A DNA stretch of 64,000 nucleotides. It comes from Hemicordylus capensis (taxonomy: Eukaryota > Chordata > Lepidosauria > Squamata > Cordylidae). The translations under genes and the position numbers were made by a program. Each line of letters opens with the position of its first letter. Position 1 is the stretch's first letter. Below are positions 11,901 through 20,400 of this stretch, piece by piece. Under the pieces are notes generated by a model, which saw nothing but the letters and a program-made list of their open reading frames with translations, ran no database searches and was not told the origin of the DNA. The stretch lies in NCBI RefSeq assembly GCF_027244095.1, contig NC_069661.1:18462001-18526000 (forward strand), given 5' to 3'.

Positions 11901-14415
11901 ATACATTTCTACTTTACAGTAAAATAGTCTTGGTTTTCCTCTGACCAATTAAATGTAATTAGGGGCATGCTTATACTTTACCAAGAATAAAAGATTTTGG
12001 TTGGATCTTCAGTTAGCAGTATGCTGTAGACATGGCCAATTTTCTATTTAAAAAAAAAAGGCAGTCAGAAGAAATGCATGCCCTTTTCTAACAGTTTGTA
12101 GCCTTCGTTCTCCAGCTAGTTGTTCCCTATCCTGTGAATCTGGTATTATGCAAAGTGAGTTGAGTTAAACAACCATCATAGCAGGCAGTTATCCTTTTTG
12201 TCCTAGTTAAGACTACTTAAAACTGTGCAGGGCCAAAATGATGTTGCCGACTTCCTCATGTTGCATTATTTCCTTCTGTGCTTCAAGGGCAGCTTTGCGC
12301 AACCACTGGCAAATATGCTGCCCAGGAAAATGGTGGGGGAAGTAATGGGAACTGGGCGCATGCACTCCTGCTTCGCATTTTCTCAGGCAGCAGACTTGCC
12401 AGTAATTGTGTGAAGCCGGCCTAAAATTGGGTGATGTTTACAAACCTTTGTTCTCAGATAAGTACCATAGTCCTTTTTTCTCCACCCTAGGCTATAGTTC
12501 CTAATCTTTCCTCCCATCTTGCGCCTCTTCCAGTTGGCTGACAAAGGATGTCACTCACCCAGGCTTCAGTGAGAGCATCTTCCAGAGCCTCCAGCAAAGA
12601 GTTGAGAGCCACGCCGAGGCATACCAGTATTGCGCGCTAATGATGGACGGTGTGCCTCTCAGGAGTCAGCTGGAGTGGGATCTTGCCACTCAACAGCTGG
12701 CTGGGTTTGTAGATCTGGGCGCAGGCGCACTCGATGCAGATGAAGCCCCCCTGGCCTCAGAATCTGTCGTCTTAATGGCTGTTGGGATTTTTGGTTGCTG
12801 GAGGGTTCCCTTGGGGTATTTCTTTGTTAGCGGGGTCACAGGCCACCTGCTGGCCCAGTTGCTTCGTCAGGCCGTCAACAAGCTGAGCAACATCGGCATC
12901 ACAGTGCTGTCTGTGACATCCACTGCTCATGACGTTGCAACAGCAAAGGCGTTAGGGATGCAGATCAAGCCCGGCAACATCAAGTGCACGTTCCAGCACC
13001 CGCCTGGCTCTTCGCGCCAGATCGTGTACTTCTTTGACGCTTGCCATGCACTGAAGCTGATCCGAAACACGTTCCAGTTCTGCCGTCGGATAGAATTTGC
13101 TGGCCACACTGCCGAGTGGCACCACATCGTGGAGCTTGCTGCCCTGCAGGAGAAAAAGGTGGTCCTCCATGGCAGCTGCGTGTCCAGCAAGCTCGGGAGA
13201 AGCCGAGGCTGCTGCGTGAGTCGGGCCACTCAAGTCTTCAGCGCAAGTGTGGCCGACATGCTGGGTTCCCTCCAGTTGTCAGGCCTGCCTGCCTTTCAGG
13301 ACTGTGAGGGGACTGTCAAATTTGTGCGCTTGGTCAGCAGTCTGTTTGAGGTGTTCAGTGGCAGAAATCATCACGGGAAAGGTCTGAAAGGGCCTGTGTC
13401 GGCTGGAACCTACGGCAAGGTTGCTCGCCTCCTCAATGAAGCCCAGAGTGTGTTTGCCACATTAAGGGACATTTCAGGGAGGCGCGTCTTGGAAGGGAGG
13501 CGGAAACTCGGCTTCCTGGGCTTTCTGCTCAATGCTGAGAGCTTAAAGTGGCTTTACACAAACTATGTGCAGGCCGAGAAGGGCCCTCCCCGATCTCTCC
13601 TTACTTATGCCTTCAGCCTAGACCATTTGGAATTGTTCTTCAGAGCTCTTGGGCAAGCTCATGCCACCAGCGGTAACCCCGCAGGCACTGCATTCCAGGA
13701 TGCTTATTGCAAACTCGTGACCAGTTACAGTTTTGTCCCAGGGGCACAAGAGGATAGTCTCTTCGGAGACATAAGCACTTTAGATGCCTCCCTCCTCCGG
13801 AGGACAGACTCAACCCTTCACGCCATTCATGCTCTCTGCTGCCCTTCTGTCCAGGAGGCGGGGTCGTTGGATAAGATGTTCTGCTTGGAACTCATCCCAC
13901 TTCCCTCTACGCTGAGTGATGCACTGACAGAGTTGCCAATGGCCGGTGCCGGCCCCAGTGCTGCTGGCTTGGTTACAAAGAAGTTGGCAGCATCTCTTGG
14001 GTGTGAAGTGTGCATTGCAGCCCTCTGGGCCTCCAAGGGCAGAGTCTTAAGCCACGATTCACATTGTCGCAGGAAGAAGGTGGACAGCTTGGGTGAACCA
14101 TCAGAGTGTGTGCAAAAGATTGTCAATACTGCTGCGTGCATTTTAAGAACACACATTAAAGCCAAGGCCTGCCAAACAGATGTAAAGCAGCACCTACCCT
14201 CTATAGAGCAGAAAATCTTCTACAGACTCTCTGGGCACAGTCCCTTTTTCCCGGAATTAAATGACCACCTTTTTGATGGTGAGCTGTGCATTTCCAATCA
14301 CTACACGAAGCTGTTGAGGAAGGTCGTGCAGGGCTACCTTAGTCTCAGAGCTGAGCAGGAGCAAAAATGGAGGCTCAGCGGAATTCTGCTGGGGAATAAA
14401 AGAGATCTTTCCTAG
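2834..14415 (+). CDS. THAP9: THAP9, domesticated P-element-like transposase (five coding exons)
   Basis: Coding exons are 2834-2913, 6161-6356, 7264-7567, 11345-11495 and 12534-14415; all have GT/AG junctions and consistent phase, summing to 2613 bases, 870 residues plus stop (human about 903). The N-terminal THAP zinc finger (C2CH) has Cys5, Cys10, Cys62 and His65, with the invariant Pro29, Trp38 and Phe66 and the AVPS box near residue 88; this domain binds DNA. The remainder is the P-element-type RNase H-like transposase. Asp304 (12712-12714) and the Glu of the DHLELFF motif (residue 610, 13630-13632) match predicted catalytic residues of human THAP9. The Asp expected right after Ser373 is absent by a two-residue in-frame deletion, and the Asp equivalent to human 519 is Glu (13348-13350). 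The frame is otherwise whole, so it looks like a maintained host gene with doubtful transposase activity. The start is the ATG giving the THAP-typical [10 protein letters not shown]. Confidence 0.97.
3377..3678. mobile_element. Two tRNA-derived SINEs head to head
   Basis: A + strand tRNA-like head (3377-3444, A box TGGCACAGCAGG, B box GTTCAAATC) is followed at once by a nearly whole copy of the same SINE on the minus strand (3445-3678), which ends in the reverse complement of the same head (TACGCCATTAGGTGGCTC). The reference copy is 52130-52433. The two heads form an inverted repeat of about 60 bases. Confidence 0.75.
3945..4030 (+). mobile_element. LINE 3' tail fragment
   Basis: GTAAACCGCCCTGAGCCATT followed by GGACGGTATATAAAT and an AATAAATAAATAATAA tail. 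The same tail recurs at 45196-45270 and, in reverse, at 8240-8300. Confidence 0.75.
4380..4861 (+). other. Intronic sequence, possible degraded L2 fragment
   Basis: Short resemblance to L2 C-terminal sequence near 4510-4600 (CTGGTGGTGGCCCTGGTCC, then ATGGAATGCTCTCC). Too diverged to delimit. Nothing else recognised. Confidence 0.3.
4862..5752 (+). mobile_element. Sauria SINE split by an L2 insertion
   Basis: The head (GAGCCAGCGTGGTATAGTG, 4862-4885) and the rest (GTGCTGGACTAGGACTGGGG onwards, 5547-5752) are two halves of one SINE: A box, B box GAGTTCAAATCCCC, body and a TAA-rich tail all follow in order once the 4886-5546 insert is set aside. The bases TAGA occur on both sides of the insert. 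Confidence 0.9.
4886..5546 (+). mobile_element. L2-clade LINE, 5'-truncated, inside a SINE
   Basis: One frame (4949-5344) encodes the typical C-terminal end of an L2 reverse transcriptase polyprotein: [47 protein letters not shown] and [21 protein letters not shown] 3' UTR ending GAACCGCCTTGGGGTTA and GGCGGTATATAAATGC with an AAATAAATAAAT tail follows. The copy looks young: this frame has no stop. It is flanked by TAGA/TAGA (4882-4885 and 5547-5550). Confidence 0.93.
5873..6135 (+). mobile_element. tRNA-derived SINE next to THAP9 exon 2
   Basis: A box TGGTGCAGTGATTAGAGTG and B box GGGTTCGGATCCCC, a divergent body (TTTGCTCAGCCTAACCTG) and a tail GTGGGATATACATTGTAATA with AATAAA. It is a different subfamily from the Sauria copies at 4862 and 41398. 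It ends about 25 bases before the exon 2 acceptor. Confidence 0.8.
6161..6356 (+). CDS. THAP9: THAP9 coding exon 2 (rest of THAP domain)
   Basis: The acceptor TTGTTGCAG precedes a G that completes Gln27; the exon then encodes [11 protein letters not shown] through [10 protein letters not shown], residues 27-92. It holds zinc ligands Cys62 and His65. The donor is AAG|GTATTT. A SINE ends only about 25-30 bases before the exon. Confidence 0.95.
6621..6717 (-). mobile_element. Fragment of a recurrent ~240-base retroposon tail
   Basis: Reverse-orientation piece of a family found at least six times here (10400-10645, 31301-31545, 51085-51210, 53120-53755, 59276-59475). Shared marks are GGGAACTTTTGTTGAAAAG and TTTTTTAGATTGTGA. 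Probably the 3' end of a LINE; the clade cannot be told from this part. Confidence 0.6.
7264..7567 (+). CDS. THAP9: THAP9 coding exon 3
   Basis: Encodes residues 93-193 and the first base of codon 194. It contains [11 protein letters not shown] and [17 protein letters not shown], both close to human THAP9; the first part of the exon is poorly conserved. The acceptor is CTCTTGCAG and the donor TCAG|GTACCC. Confidence 0.93.
8240..8300 (-). mobile_element. LINE 3' tail fragment
   Basis: Reverse complement of the tail at 3945-4030: GCCCTTCCAAAGATGGCTCA then GGGCGGTTTACATT. Confidence 0.6.
8379..10406 (+). mobile_element. R4/Dong-clade LINE, 5'-truncated, between TAA repeats
   Basis: Two successive frames cover the reverse transcriptase: 8430-8645 with TKDQLLIDK and [14 protein letters not shown] (palm motif A), and 8734-9813 with the catalytic [13 protein letters not shown]. 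The latter continues to a C-terminal Cys-His finger ([18 protein letters not shown]). A further frame, 9899-10279, has the restriction-like endonuclease signature: a PDI, then about 14 residues later the Asp of [10 protein letters not shown], then Lys-rich [15 protein letters not shown], and the clade-typical [14 protein letters not shown] and [10 protein letters not shown]. The copy has at least two frame breaks and starts inside the polymerase domain. It lies between TAA-rich stretches (8384-8401 and 10388-10400), which recalls the TAA target preference of Dong. Confidence 0.9.
10400..10645 (+). mobile_element. Recurrent ~240-base retroposon tail, near-complete copy
   Basis: Runs from ATACACCACTTTTCAACAAA through AGAGGGCTCACAATCTAAAA, CTGTGCTGGGGCTGGAG and AGAATCACCACTTTAAAAGG to GCCCAGTCAGCAG. 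Directly abuts the R4 LINE. Confidence 0.7.
10646..10830. other. THAP9 intron, nothing recognised
   Basis: Unique-looking sequence between two repeats. Confidence 0.4.
10831..10998. mobile_element. MITE with ~25-base terminal inverted repeats
   Basis: Begins CCGTATTTTATGGACTATAA and ends with the near-exact reverse complement TTATAGTCCGTAAAATACGG. 168 bases, AT-rich inside, with no coding capacity. Near the right end CTTATAGTCCGTA occurs twice in tandem. Target-site duplication unclear, so the superfamily is not assigned. Confidence 0.8.
11240..11325 (+). mobile_element. LINE 3' tail fragment
   Basis: GTAAACTGCCTAGAGACTTC, then GGGTGGTATACAAGTTTA and AACTAAATAAATAAA. An L2-like tail that ends 19 bases upstream of THAP9 exon 4. 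Confidence 0.65.
11345..11495 (+). CDS. THAP9: THAP9 coding exon 4
   Basis: Encodes residues 194-243, including [20 protein letters not shown] and LPHPSSLM, matching the human segment that ends in LPHSSIL. The acceptor is TTTTAATAACAG and the donor GAA|GTAAGT. A LINE tail ends about 20 bases upstream. Confidence 0.94.
11496..12533. other. THAP9 intron 4, nothing recognised
   Basis: About 1 kb without a recognisable repeat. Short open frames on both strands show no protein resemblance. Confidence 0.4.
12534..14415 (+). CDS. THAP9: THAP9 coding exon 5 (transposase core)
   Basis: A single exon of 1882 bases, open from the acceptor CGCCTCTTCCAG to the stop. It begins [12 protein letters not shown] and covers the whole RNase H-like core and the C-terminal region. 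Motifs match human THAP9 along its length: [69 protein letters not shown]. It lacks the two residues (Asp-Ala) that follow TS in the human motif at 12921/12922. Confidence 0.97.
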
Positions 14416-14998
14416 TTGTTGCCTTTTTTCACCATCTGCTTTTAAAATCCAGATCTTAACAGTGCCACGATGAATCACGACTCCTTATGTGAGGGTTCTG
14501 CATTGCTGAATGGCCACAGGTAGGGCTGAGCTGTGGGAAACCAGGCATCAGTTGCTCAAGGGCGTGTGGTGTGTTTAGGTGCTGCTTGGCAAAGCTGTTG
14601 CTGAAGCACTTTAAAAACAGCTCCGTGGGGTGCCGGGCTTTCCATTCCACGCTTCAGGGACGTGAGTTGCAGTGTGTTAGATAGGTTCCAGCATTGCCAT
14701 AAGCAGCGACAGCCAGTTACCTTTGCATTGATGGACTGTGCTTGTGGCAAGAGGAGGATGCTGGTAAACCTGGGGGGAGGTAGGGGCACTGCTCGAGCAA
14801 GAGAGACGTCAGACGACCTCCTTAACCATACTTAGCATTCATATAGAGCTTGTGCCACAGCTGGGGGGATTAATGCTCAATGTGATTTGACACGGTCTAC
14901 ACCCCTAGAGATGGAAAACAGATGATAGCGTTGCAGTACCTTCAGCTTTCAGTGTGCTGCCACGCTTTTATTGTGCTGACCATCAGGCCTGCAGGGCT
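14416..14998 (+). other. Probable THAP9 3' UTR / downstream sequence
   Basis: Follows the THAP9 stop codon. An AATAAA at 14396-14401 overlaps the last codons and is too close to the stop to be the likely signal. No convincing distal polyadenylation signal was found before the LINE tail at 15.0 kb. Confidence 0.4.
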
Positions 14999-15165
14999 AA
15001 ATCTGTGAAGTTCTATTTATTTATTCATTTATTACATGTATATACCACAAAATAATAATAACATCACCCGTGAATCAGTCCTTTAAAAACAATCATTACA
15101 AAACAATTTAAAAACAGTATAAAATTGTTTTTATACCATTAACATTAACAATTAAAACACTGTTA
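14999..15165 (-). mobile_element. LINE 3' tail, reverse orientation
   Basis: TATTTATTTATTCATTTATT and ATGTATATACCAC, then the AT-rich stretch usual behind such tails. Probably L2. Confidence 0.55.
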
Positions 15166-15525
15166 GGAGGAATGACAAGGAGAAATAGATTTGGGTGACA
15201 TCAGCATACGGATAACACCCTGCACCAAATCTCTCCATGACTACAGCCAGCGGTTTCATGTAGATATTGAAAAGCATTGCTGACAGAATGGAGGGACTCC
15301 ATAGAACAGCTTCTGTTTGGAGGAGCAGCTGTCACCAAGTTCCACCATCTGGAATCTACCTGAGAGATAGGTGCAGAACACTGCAAAGCAGTGGTTTTAA
15401 ACTTCTAAATGTGTTTAAAAGTCTTAAAAGCATAAAAACGACTATAAGGTTTTATCAGTGTTGTCATGGGAATGGAAATGAAAATTGGCAGGAATGTCCT
15501 CCAGAGATTACTGGGCTGCTCAACT

Positions 15526-15632
15526 TTGGGCCTCCTGCAGATGTTGTCCTACAACACCCATAATCCCTGGCTATTGGTCACTGTGGGTAGGGATTATGGG
15601 AGTCGTAGTCCAAAAGCAGCTGGTGGTGGTGG
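15526..15632. mobile_element. hAT-type foldback MITE fragment
   Basis: Two inverted arms: GATGTTGTCCTACAACACCC then ATAATCCCTG on the left, AGGGATTATGGGAGTCGTAG then TCCAAAAGC on the right. Same family as the complete copy at 45471-45606, but without clear ends. Confidence 0.65.
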
Positions 15633-16500
15633 TGGTGCTGAGTTGAGCAGGCCTGCACAACAATCTGTTCATTGTGACTCTAACCCTTTTCCTCTGTGCA
15701 AAAATGACTGCTATTTTACCCTAATGATAACATACAGAAAGCTGCAAGTGCAAACAATGCTATCACCTCTTTTCCACCTCTAGCGGGATAGATATTGCCT
15801 AAAATCACTACGTGCATGCGTTCCCCCGAGCTGGTACTGGTGGCCACTTTGTGGGCCTGTTTATGGACTAATCAGGGGCTGTAGAGCCTTTGACGTGTTT
15901 CACCTGCATTACTTTGATAGCCTTCAAGAGGTAGGTCAGTACTGCTACCCTCATATTGCAGAGGGTGCGGGGAGCGGCTTGAAGCTGAGTGGGTAGCTGC
16001 TTTCCTAAGGTCACCCAGCAAGCTCATGGCAGCGGGGAGAGATGAACCCAGGGTTCGGCGCTCTGTCTCCTGTCATTGTTCTTTGCCCGTTTCATTTCAA
16101 TAGGTAGCTCCACCATGATATTGCAACACAAACGTAGCTTCTAAATAGTGGCCACAGTGAAAAAGAAAATCTGCTGGCTCTTAACTATAAAGACTAACTG
16201 GCTGATTGCAGCATGAGGTTTTGTAGACTGAGGTTTATTTCACCAGTTCAATGAAGAGGGCTGCATAAAATAATAGGTATTTACACATACATCCAGATGT
16301 TCAAGCATCCTGGGGGCTGGGAGATGCAGAACATGAGACTGGGGCTCATTGCTAATGGGAAACCAAACAAACAAAATGTGCAGTTAGAAAAATGCAAATC
16401 TGTTTTGGATTTTGCAGATGTTTATAAATAAGCATGGTTGGTCTTGGGAGTTGTATCCACATTTAGCTTGGATACTTTGGCAAGTTCTTGAAAAGGATTT
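15633..16500. other. Intergenic, nothing recognised
   Basis: Space between the convergent THAP9 and LIN54. No repeat or exon called. Confidence 0.4.
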
Positions 16501-16512
16501 ATTTTATTTTAA

Positions 16513-16709
16513 CATTTTTTATCCCACTTTTCCTCCATGGAGCCCAGAGTGATATACTACATACTTAGGTTTCTCTTTACAACAACCCTGTGAAGTAGGT
16601 TAGGCTGAGAGAGAAGTGACTGGCCCAGAGTCACCCAGCTAGTATTATGGCTGAATGGGGATTTGAACTCGGGTCTCCCCGGTCCTAGTCCAGCACTCTA
16701 ACCACTATT
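16513..16709 (-). mobile_element. Sauria SINE, minus strand, missing the extreme 5' head
   Basis: Reverse complement of the Sauria consensus: TTTATCCCACTTTTCCTCC, GTGAAGTAGGTTAGGCTGAG, AGAGAAGTGACTGGCCCAGA, GGATTTGAACTCGGGTCTCC (B box), AGCACTCTAACCACTAT (A box). Confidence 0.88.
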
Positions 16710-17330
16710 TAGATCTTGGCTTATTAAAAAAAACAACCCTGTCACTAAGGCCATAAAACAGTAAGGCTACAGATGCCTCAAGCTTTTTGAAAGGCAGGAT
16801 ATAAATGTTTCAACACACAAGTCAATAAAAAGGGGGACTACTGGGAGCAGGAACTCTGTTTCCAGCAGAAGAGGGTTCAGCACACGGCACAGAACCCTTG
16901 GCCAAGGCTGCTTTGGGTTTGAAACTCCTGAATCTTAACAAGTCCTGCCTACACGTTTTCAGATGGAGAGCGATAAGCTTTTGAAGTTTTTGAAAAACAT
17001 GCAATTCCACAGACAGTATGTCGCGGTCAAAAGGCACCTTGCTACTCAAGGGCAGGTTTGCACATGCATGTGTTCCACTTTGTCAACTGAATGTGAACTG
17101 ACTCCATTGCAGAACAATGTCTTGAATGCATTAGGAAAGCTCCATCTGTGGTGGTGGTTAGAAATTTGCTTATTTGCTCGTGCAAATCACCACTTGAGGT
17201 CACTGAATGATTAACTGGCCCCAAGAGAGGTGATGTGGGCAACAGCTGGAGGAGTCCACAGTAATTGCAGTACTCATGGCTGGCTGGAAAGGGTTTTTGC
17301 AGAAAAACACCATCAAAGGAATGAACGAGC

Positions 17331-17395
17331 GCACACACACACACACACACACACACAGAGCTATCAGGCGGTATATAAATATGATAAATAAACCT
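17331..17395. repeat. (AC)n microsatellite at a LINE tail
   Basis: About 26 bases of AC repeat (17332-17357) run into TATCAGGCGGTATATAAATA and TGATAAATAAA, an L2-like tail in + orientation. Confidence 0.8.
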
Positions 17396-17579
17396 GCTTG
17401 CTGCAGAAATCAACTATAACTGCAGAGGCAGCCCTTGTGGTCTCTACTAGCACTCCTGCTTGCAGTATAGAGCGTGCTCCCATTGCATCGTGCACCAAAG
17501 ATACTGGAGCAAAATTGCTGACAACTCCAATGGAAATCTGAAAGGATCTCTATATTTAATTCTCTTGGGACCATGCATG

Positions 17580-17995
17580 CCCAGGATTTGGTGGCGGAAC
17601 TCTTGCGACACACTGCGAGAGTTTGGGACTGAGGGAAACGTTGGTTGGGGGTTGGAGGAGCCGGGAGGAGGAGGCCGAGGGGGTGCTGCTCCGGCGGCTG
17701 GGGGCGGCAAGTAAGGGGCGGCGAGAGAAGAGGTGGCAGGCGGCTGAGCCACACCGCCAAGAGGAGCCTGGCTGGGTGGGCGGCAGGCTCCCGAAATGGC
17801 CAGGCGGAGGCTGGTGCAGCAACTGGGCTGTTGTGGCGGGCATGGGGGCTGGGAGAGCGGTGGAGGAGGCGGGGGCCCTGGCAAAGGAGGCAGCCAGTGG
17901 GCGAAAATGACTGGGAATAGATTGGGGTGGAAGGGAGAAGCGGAAGGCGGCGAGGAGAGACTAGTGGCGCAGATGCCGTGTGCCGGTTCAGCTAG
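17580..17995. other. GC- and purine-rich block of unknown origin
   Basis: Sharply bounded G+A-rich sequence in otherwise AT-rich intergenic DNA. Long frames are open on both strands (up to 145 codons), but they encode only Gly/Arg/Pro/Ala-rich low-complexity peptides. It is either an inserted repeat 5' region or a small CpG island. I do not recognise it. Confidence 0.4.
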
Positions 17996-18177
17996 TTTGT
18001 ATTATTTGTCATATAGGATTTTGCGCCATAATGGTGCTCCTTGCACCCCCAAAGCCCACTGTATGAGGGAGGGGTATACCAATACAAAATTGAACACCTG
18101 CAACTTTGTGAAGTAGGTAAGCAACAACGAAACTTGGAAAACTTATTTTTTTAAAAGCTGGCTGGTGTCTGTGTGTG

Positions 18178-18424
18178 AACATAAGAACAACCCTGCTGGA
18201 TCAGGCCCAAGGAGCCCATCTAGTCCAGCATCCTGTTTCACACAGTGGCCCACCAGATGTGCCTGGGAAGCCCACAGGAAAGAGGTGAGGGTGTGCCCTT
18301 GTTCTTGCTGTTGCTCCCCTGCAACTGGTACTCAGAGGCATCCTGCCTTTGAGGCTGGAGGTGGCCTATAGCCCTGTGACTAGTAACCGGTGATAGACCT
18401 CTCCTCCATGAAGTTATCCAAACA
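18178..18424 (-). mobile_element. CR1 LINE 3' end, minus strand
   Basis: Reverse complement of the CR1 3' region: ACATAAGAACAACCCTGCTG, CCCATCTAGTCCAGCATCC, GTTTCACACAGTGGCCCACC, GTGACTAGTAACCGGTG. Same family as 31843-33180 and 25758-26185. Confidence 0.85.
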
Positions 18425-19633
18425 CTTTGGATAATAGTGTGGGGGTGGGGGTCTGCAGGATGTGCTGGGAACCTGCACACCTCCCCTTCCCCCCCATCCT
18501 GCACTCATGCTGCTTATTACGTCTAAGTTCTCCTCACATTCAAGAAGCGCTTTGTAACAGTTGGAAGACATCATCCAGCAGCATTCTGCAAGAGCAGACA
18601 CGCATTACTGAGGGTCAGCAAAGCGTTTCCGCTCTTCCAGAGGGCTTCTGGAGTGTGTGCAACAGCACAAGCGCAGAACTAAGCGAGTTGTGTGAAGGCT
18701 CCTGGTGGGTCCTTGTAGACGTCAACATCTACAAGGGGAACATAATGGGTAATTTTATCCAGAGTGTACCACTGGCATACATGCTAGCACAAGGCACCTT
18801 CTCCAGCCCACCACGTGTTACTGTAGCTCCCTGAGCTGCCTTAAAAGTCTCTGGAGATGGTCAGGAGACCTTCTGCAAAGGCAGAGAGGCTGGGAAAGAG
18901 TATCTAGGAACCACAAGGGGAACCCCTAGAGCTGGCACTGCTCATGAGTTGTGGATATTCCTTCTCCCCACCGAACTTCAGCTCAGCAATGGCTTTTTTG
19001 TGGGGCTCAGGGAGTTTCAGTAGGAAGTGGGGAGGGCTGGAGAAGGTGTCTTCAGCTGGCATACATTGCACCTGCAGTATACTCCTAATGCTGCCACAGC
19101 CAGTTTTTGGAGGATATTTGAAAATGTGCTTGAGCAACAAAAAAAGATTAGTTTGAACAGTATCAAGCTAGCTAAGATAGATGGCACCTTTCGTATCTGG
19201 TACCTTCTGTCCCTTGCCGTGAAGGGGCTTGACTATGTCTGTGTTGGGAGGGTAGAACTAGACTGAGGCCCACAAGCCCATCTCTTGAGAAGTATGGGCG
19301 AGAGAAATCACACTTGGAAGCAACTGGGGGTTAAAGGGGTGTGTGTCTTGACTTGTATGCAATGTGCAGGTGTGGAATGTACTGTTATCTCAATATAAAA
19401 GAGACGTAGAAACTGCTAGAGCATGTGGCCACACACATAGAGCTTTGATTGCTAGCAAATTTTAATCAAGCTCCGTTTTAAAGTGTGGTACTGGTGCCTA
19501 GTGTAAATTACCTAACCAAGAAAATGAACACAGGGAGAATCTCTCCCACTTCTAATAAAGTGAAGCAAATCCTGTATTGCTGAAACGTTTTCTTCCCAAG
19601 TTCTTTTAAGTGAATGACCTATACTGTACCAGT
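18425..19633. other. Intergenic, nothing recognised
   Basis: Several short open frames on both strands without protein resemblance. No repeat delimited. Confidence 0.35.
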
Positions 19634-19730
19634 TAGGAACATAGGAAGCTGCCATATACTGAGTCAGACCCTTGGTCCATCTAGCTCTGTATTGTCTACA
19701 CAGACTGGCAGCTGCCTTTCCAAGGTTACA
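19634..19730 (-). mobile_element. CR1-related retroposon 3' end, fragment
   Basis: AGGAACATAGGAAGCTGCCA, TATACTGAGTCAGACCCTTG and GTCCATCTAGCTCTGTATTG. Read on the minus strand this ends in the CR1-like GCTTCCTATGTTCC. Longer copies lie at 47162-47455 and 55898-56178. Confidence 0.75.
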
Positions 19731-20400
19731 GCTGTAATACTCCTGAAAGAAAGAAAAAATTGGATTACAAATATCCTAAAACACGCCCCCCACCCACCCC
19801 GCCTCAATTTCCTTGTAATCCTGCAGCTGGCTTTTCACAGACATACCTTGTGCAAAACATGTTTACTTGGGGCTGTATATATAGTGTTGTATCATTTGTC
19901 ATTCACTAGGCAAGAACATTTCGGTGGGGAGACAAGTTTTTTTGGTCAGTTCTGTATTTCAGCCTCCAGAGAGAGCCAAGATTACTACCACTCGTGAGGT
20001 ACACTCCAGTAAGTTAGCTGTGGCCAAAGTTACAAATCCTGTGCAGTTACCTAGAAATCAGTTGGATTCACTTCCTGATAAATATGCATAGGGTTAGGTA
20101 GCTAATCATGACTTGCTTACAATAAGTTGATTTCGCTGAACTCGGTCACAGCCTGTTTTTGCTTAATTGTGTTCATGAGGTTCCCCAACAAAACCTGAGA
20201 TTTCTTGGCTTTTGCTGCTGATGCTAAAAAAACCCAGAAGGCCACAGCAAACATTTATTTCCCCTCTTGATATCTTCAACCATCAAAAAAAGCTGTAAGC
20301 CCTTGAAGCTCTAAGTGGAATTGCCAAGTTCACTGGCTATCATAAACACTCATAAAATCTCATATTTTTGATCAAGAAAAAAAATTGCAGAAGTCTACTG
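19731..20400. other. Intergenic tail before LIN54 3' end
   Basis: No repeat or gene recognised in the last 0.7 kb before the LIN54 polyadenylation site. Confidence 0.35.

Noticed and set aside
12927-14165. Minus-strand frames of 93-112 codons over THAP9 exon 5
   Set aside because: Antisense shadows of the THAP9 coding exon.
17410-18116. Several overlapping open frames of 80-145 codons on both strands
   Set aside because: They arise from the GC- and purine-rich composition; peptides are low-complexity Gly/Arg/Pro without domain resemblance.
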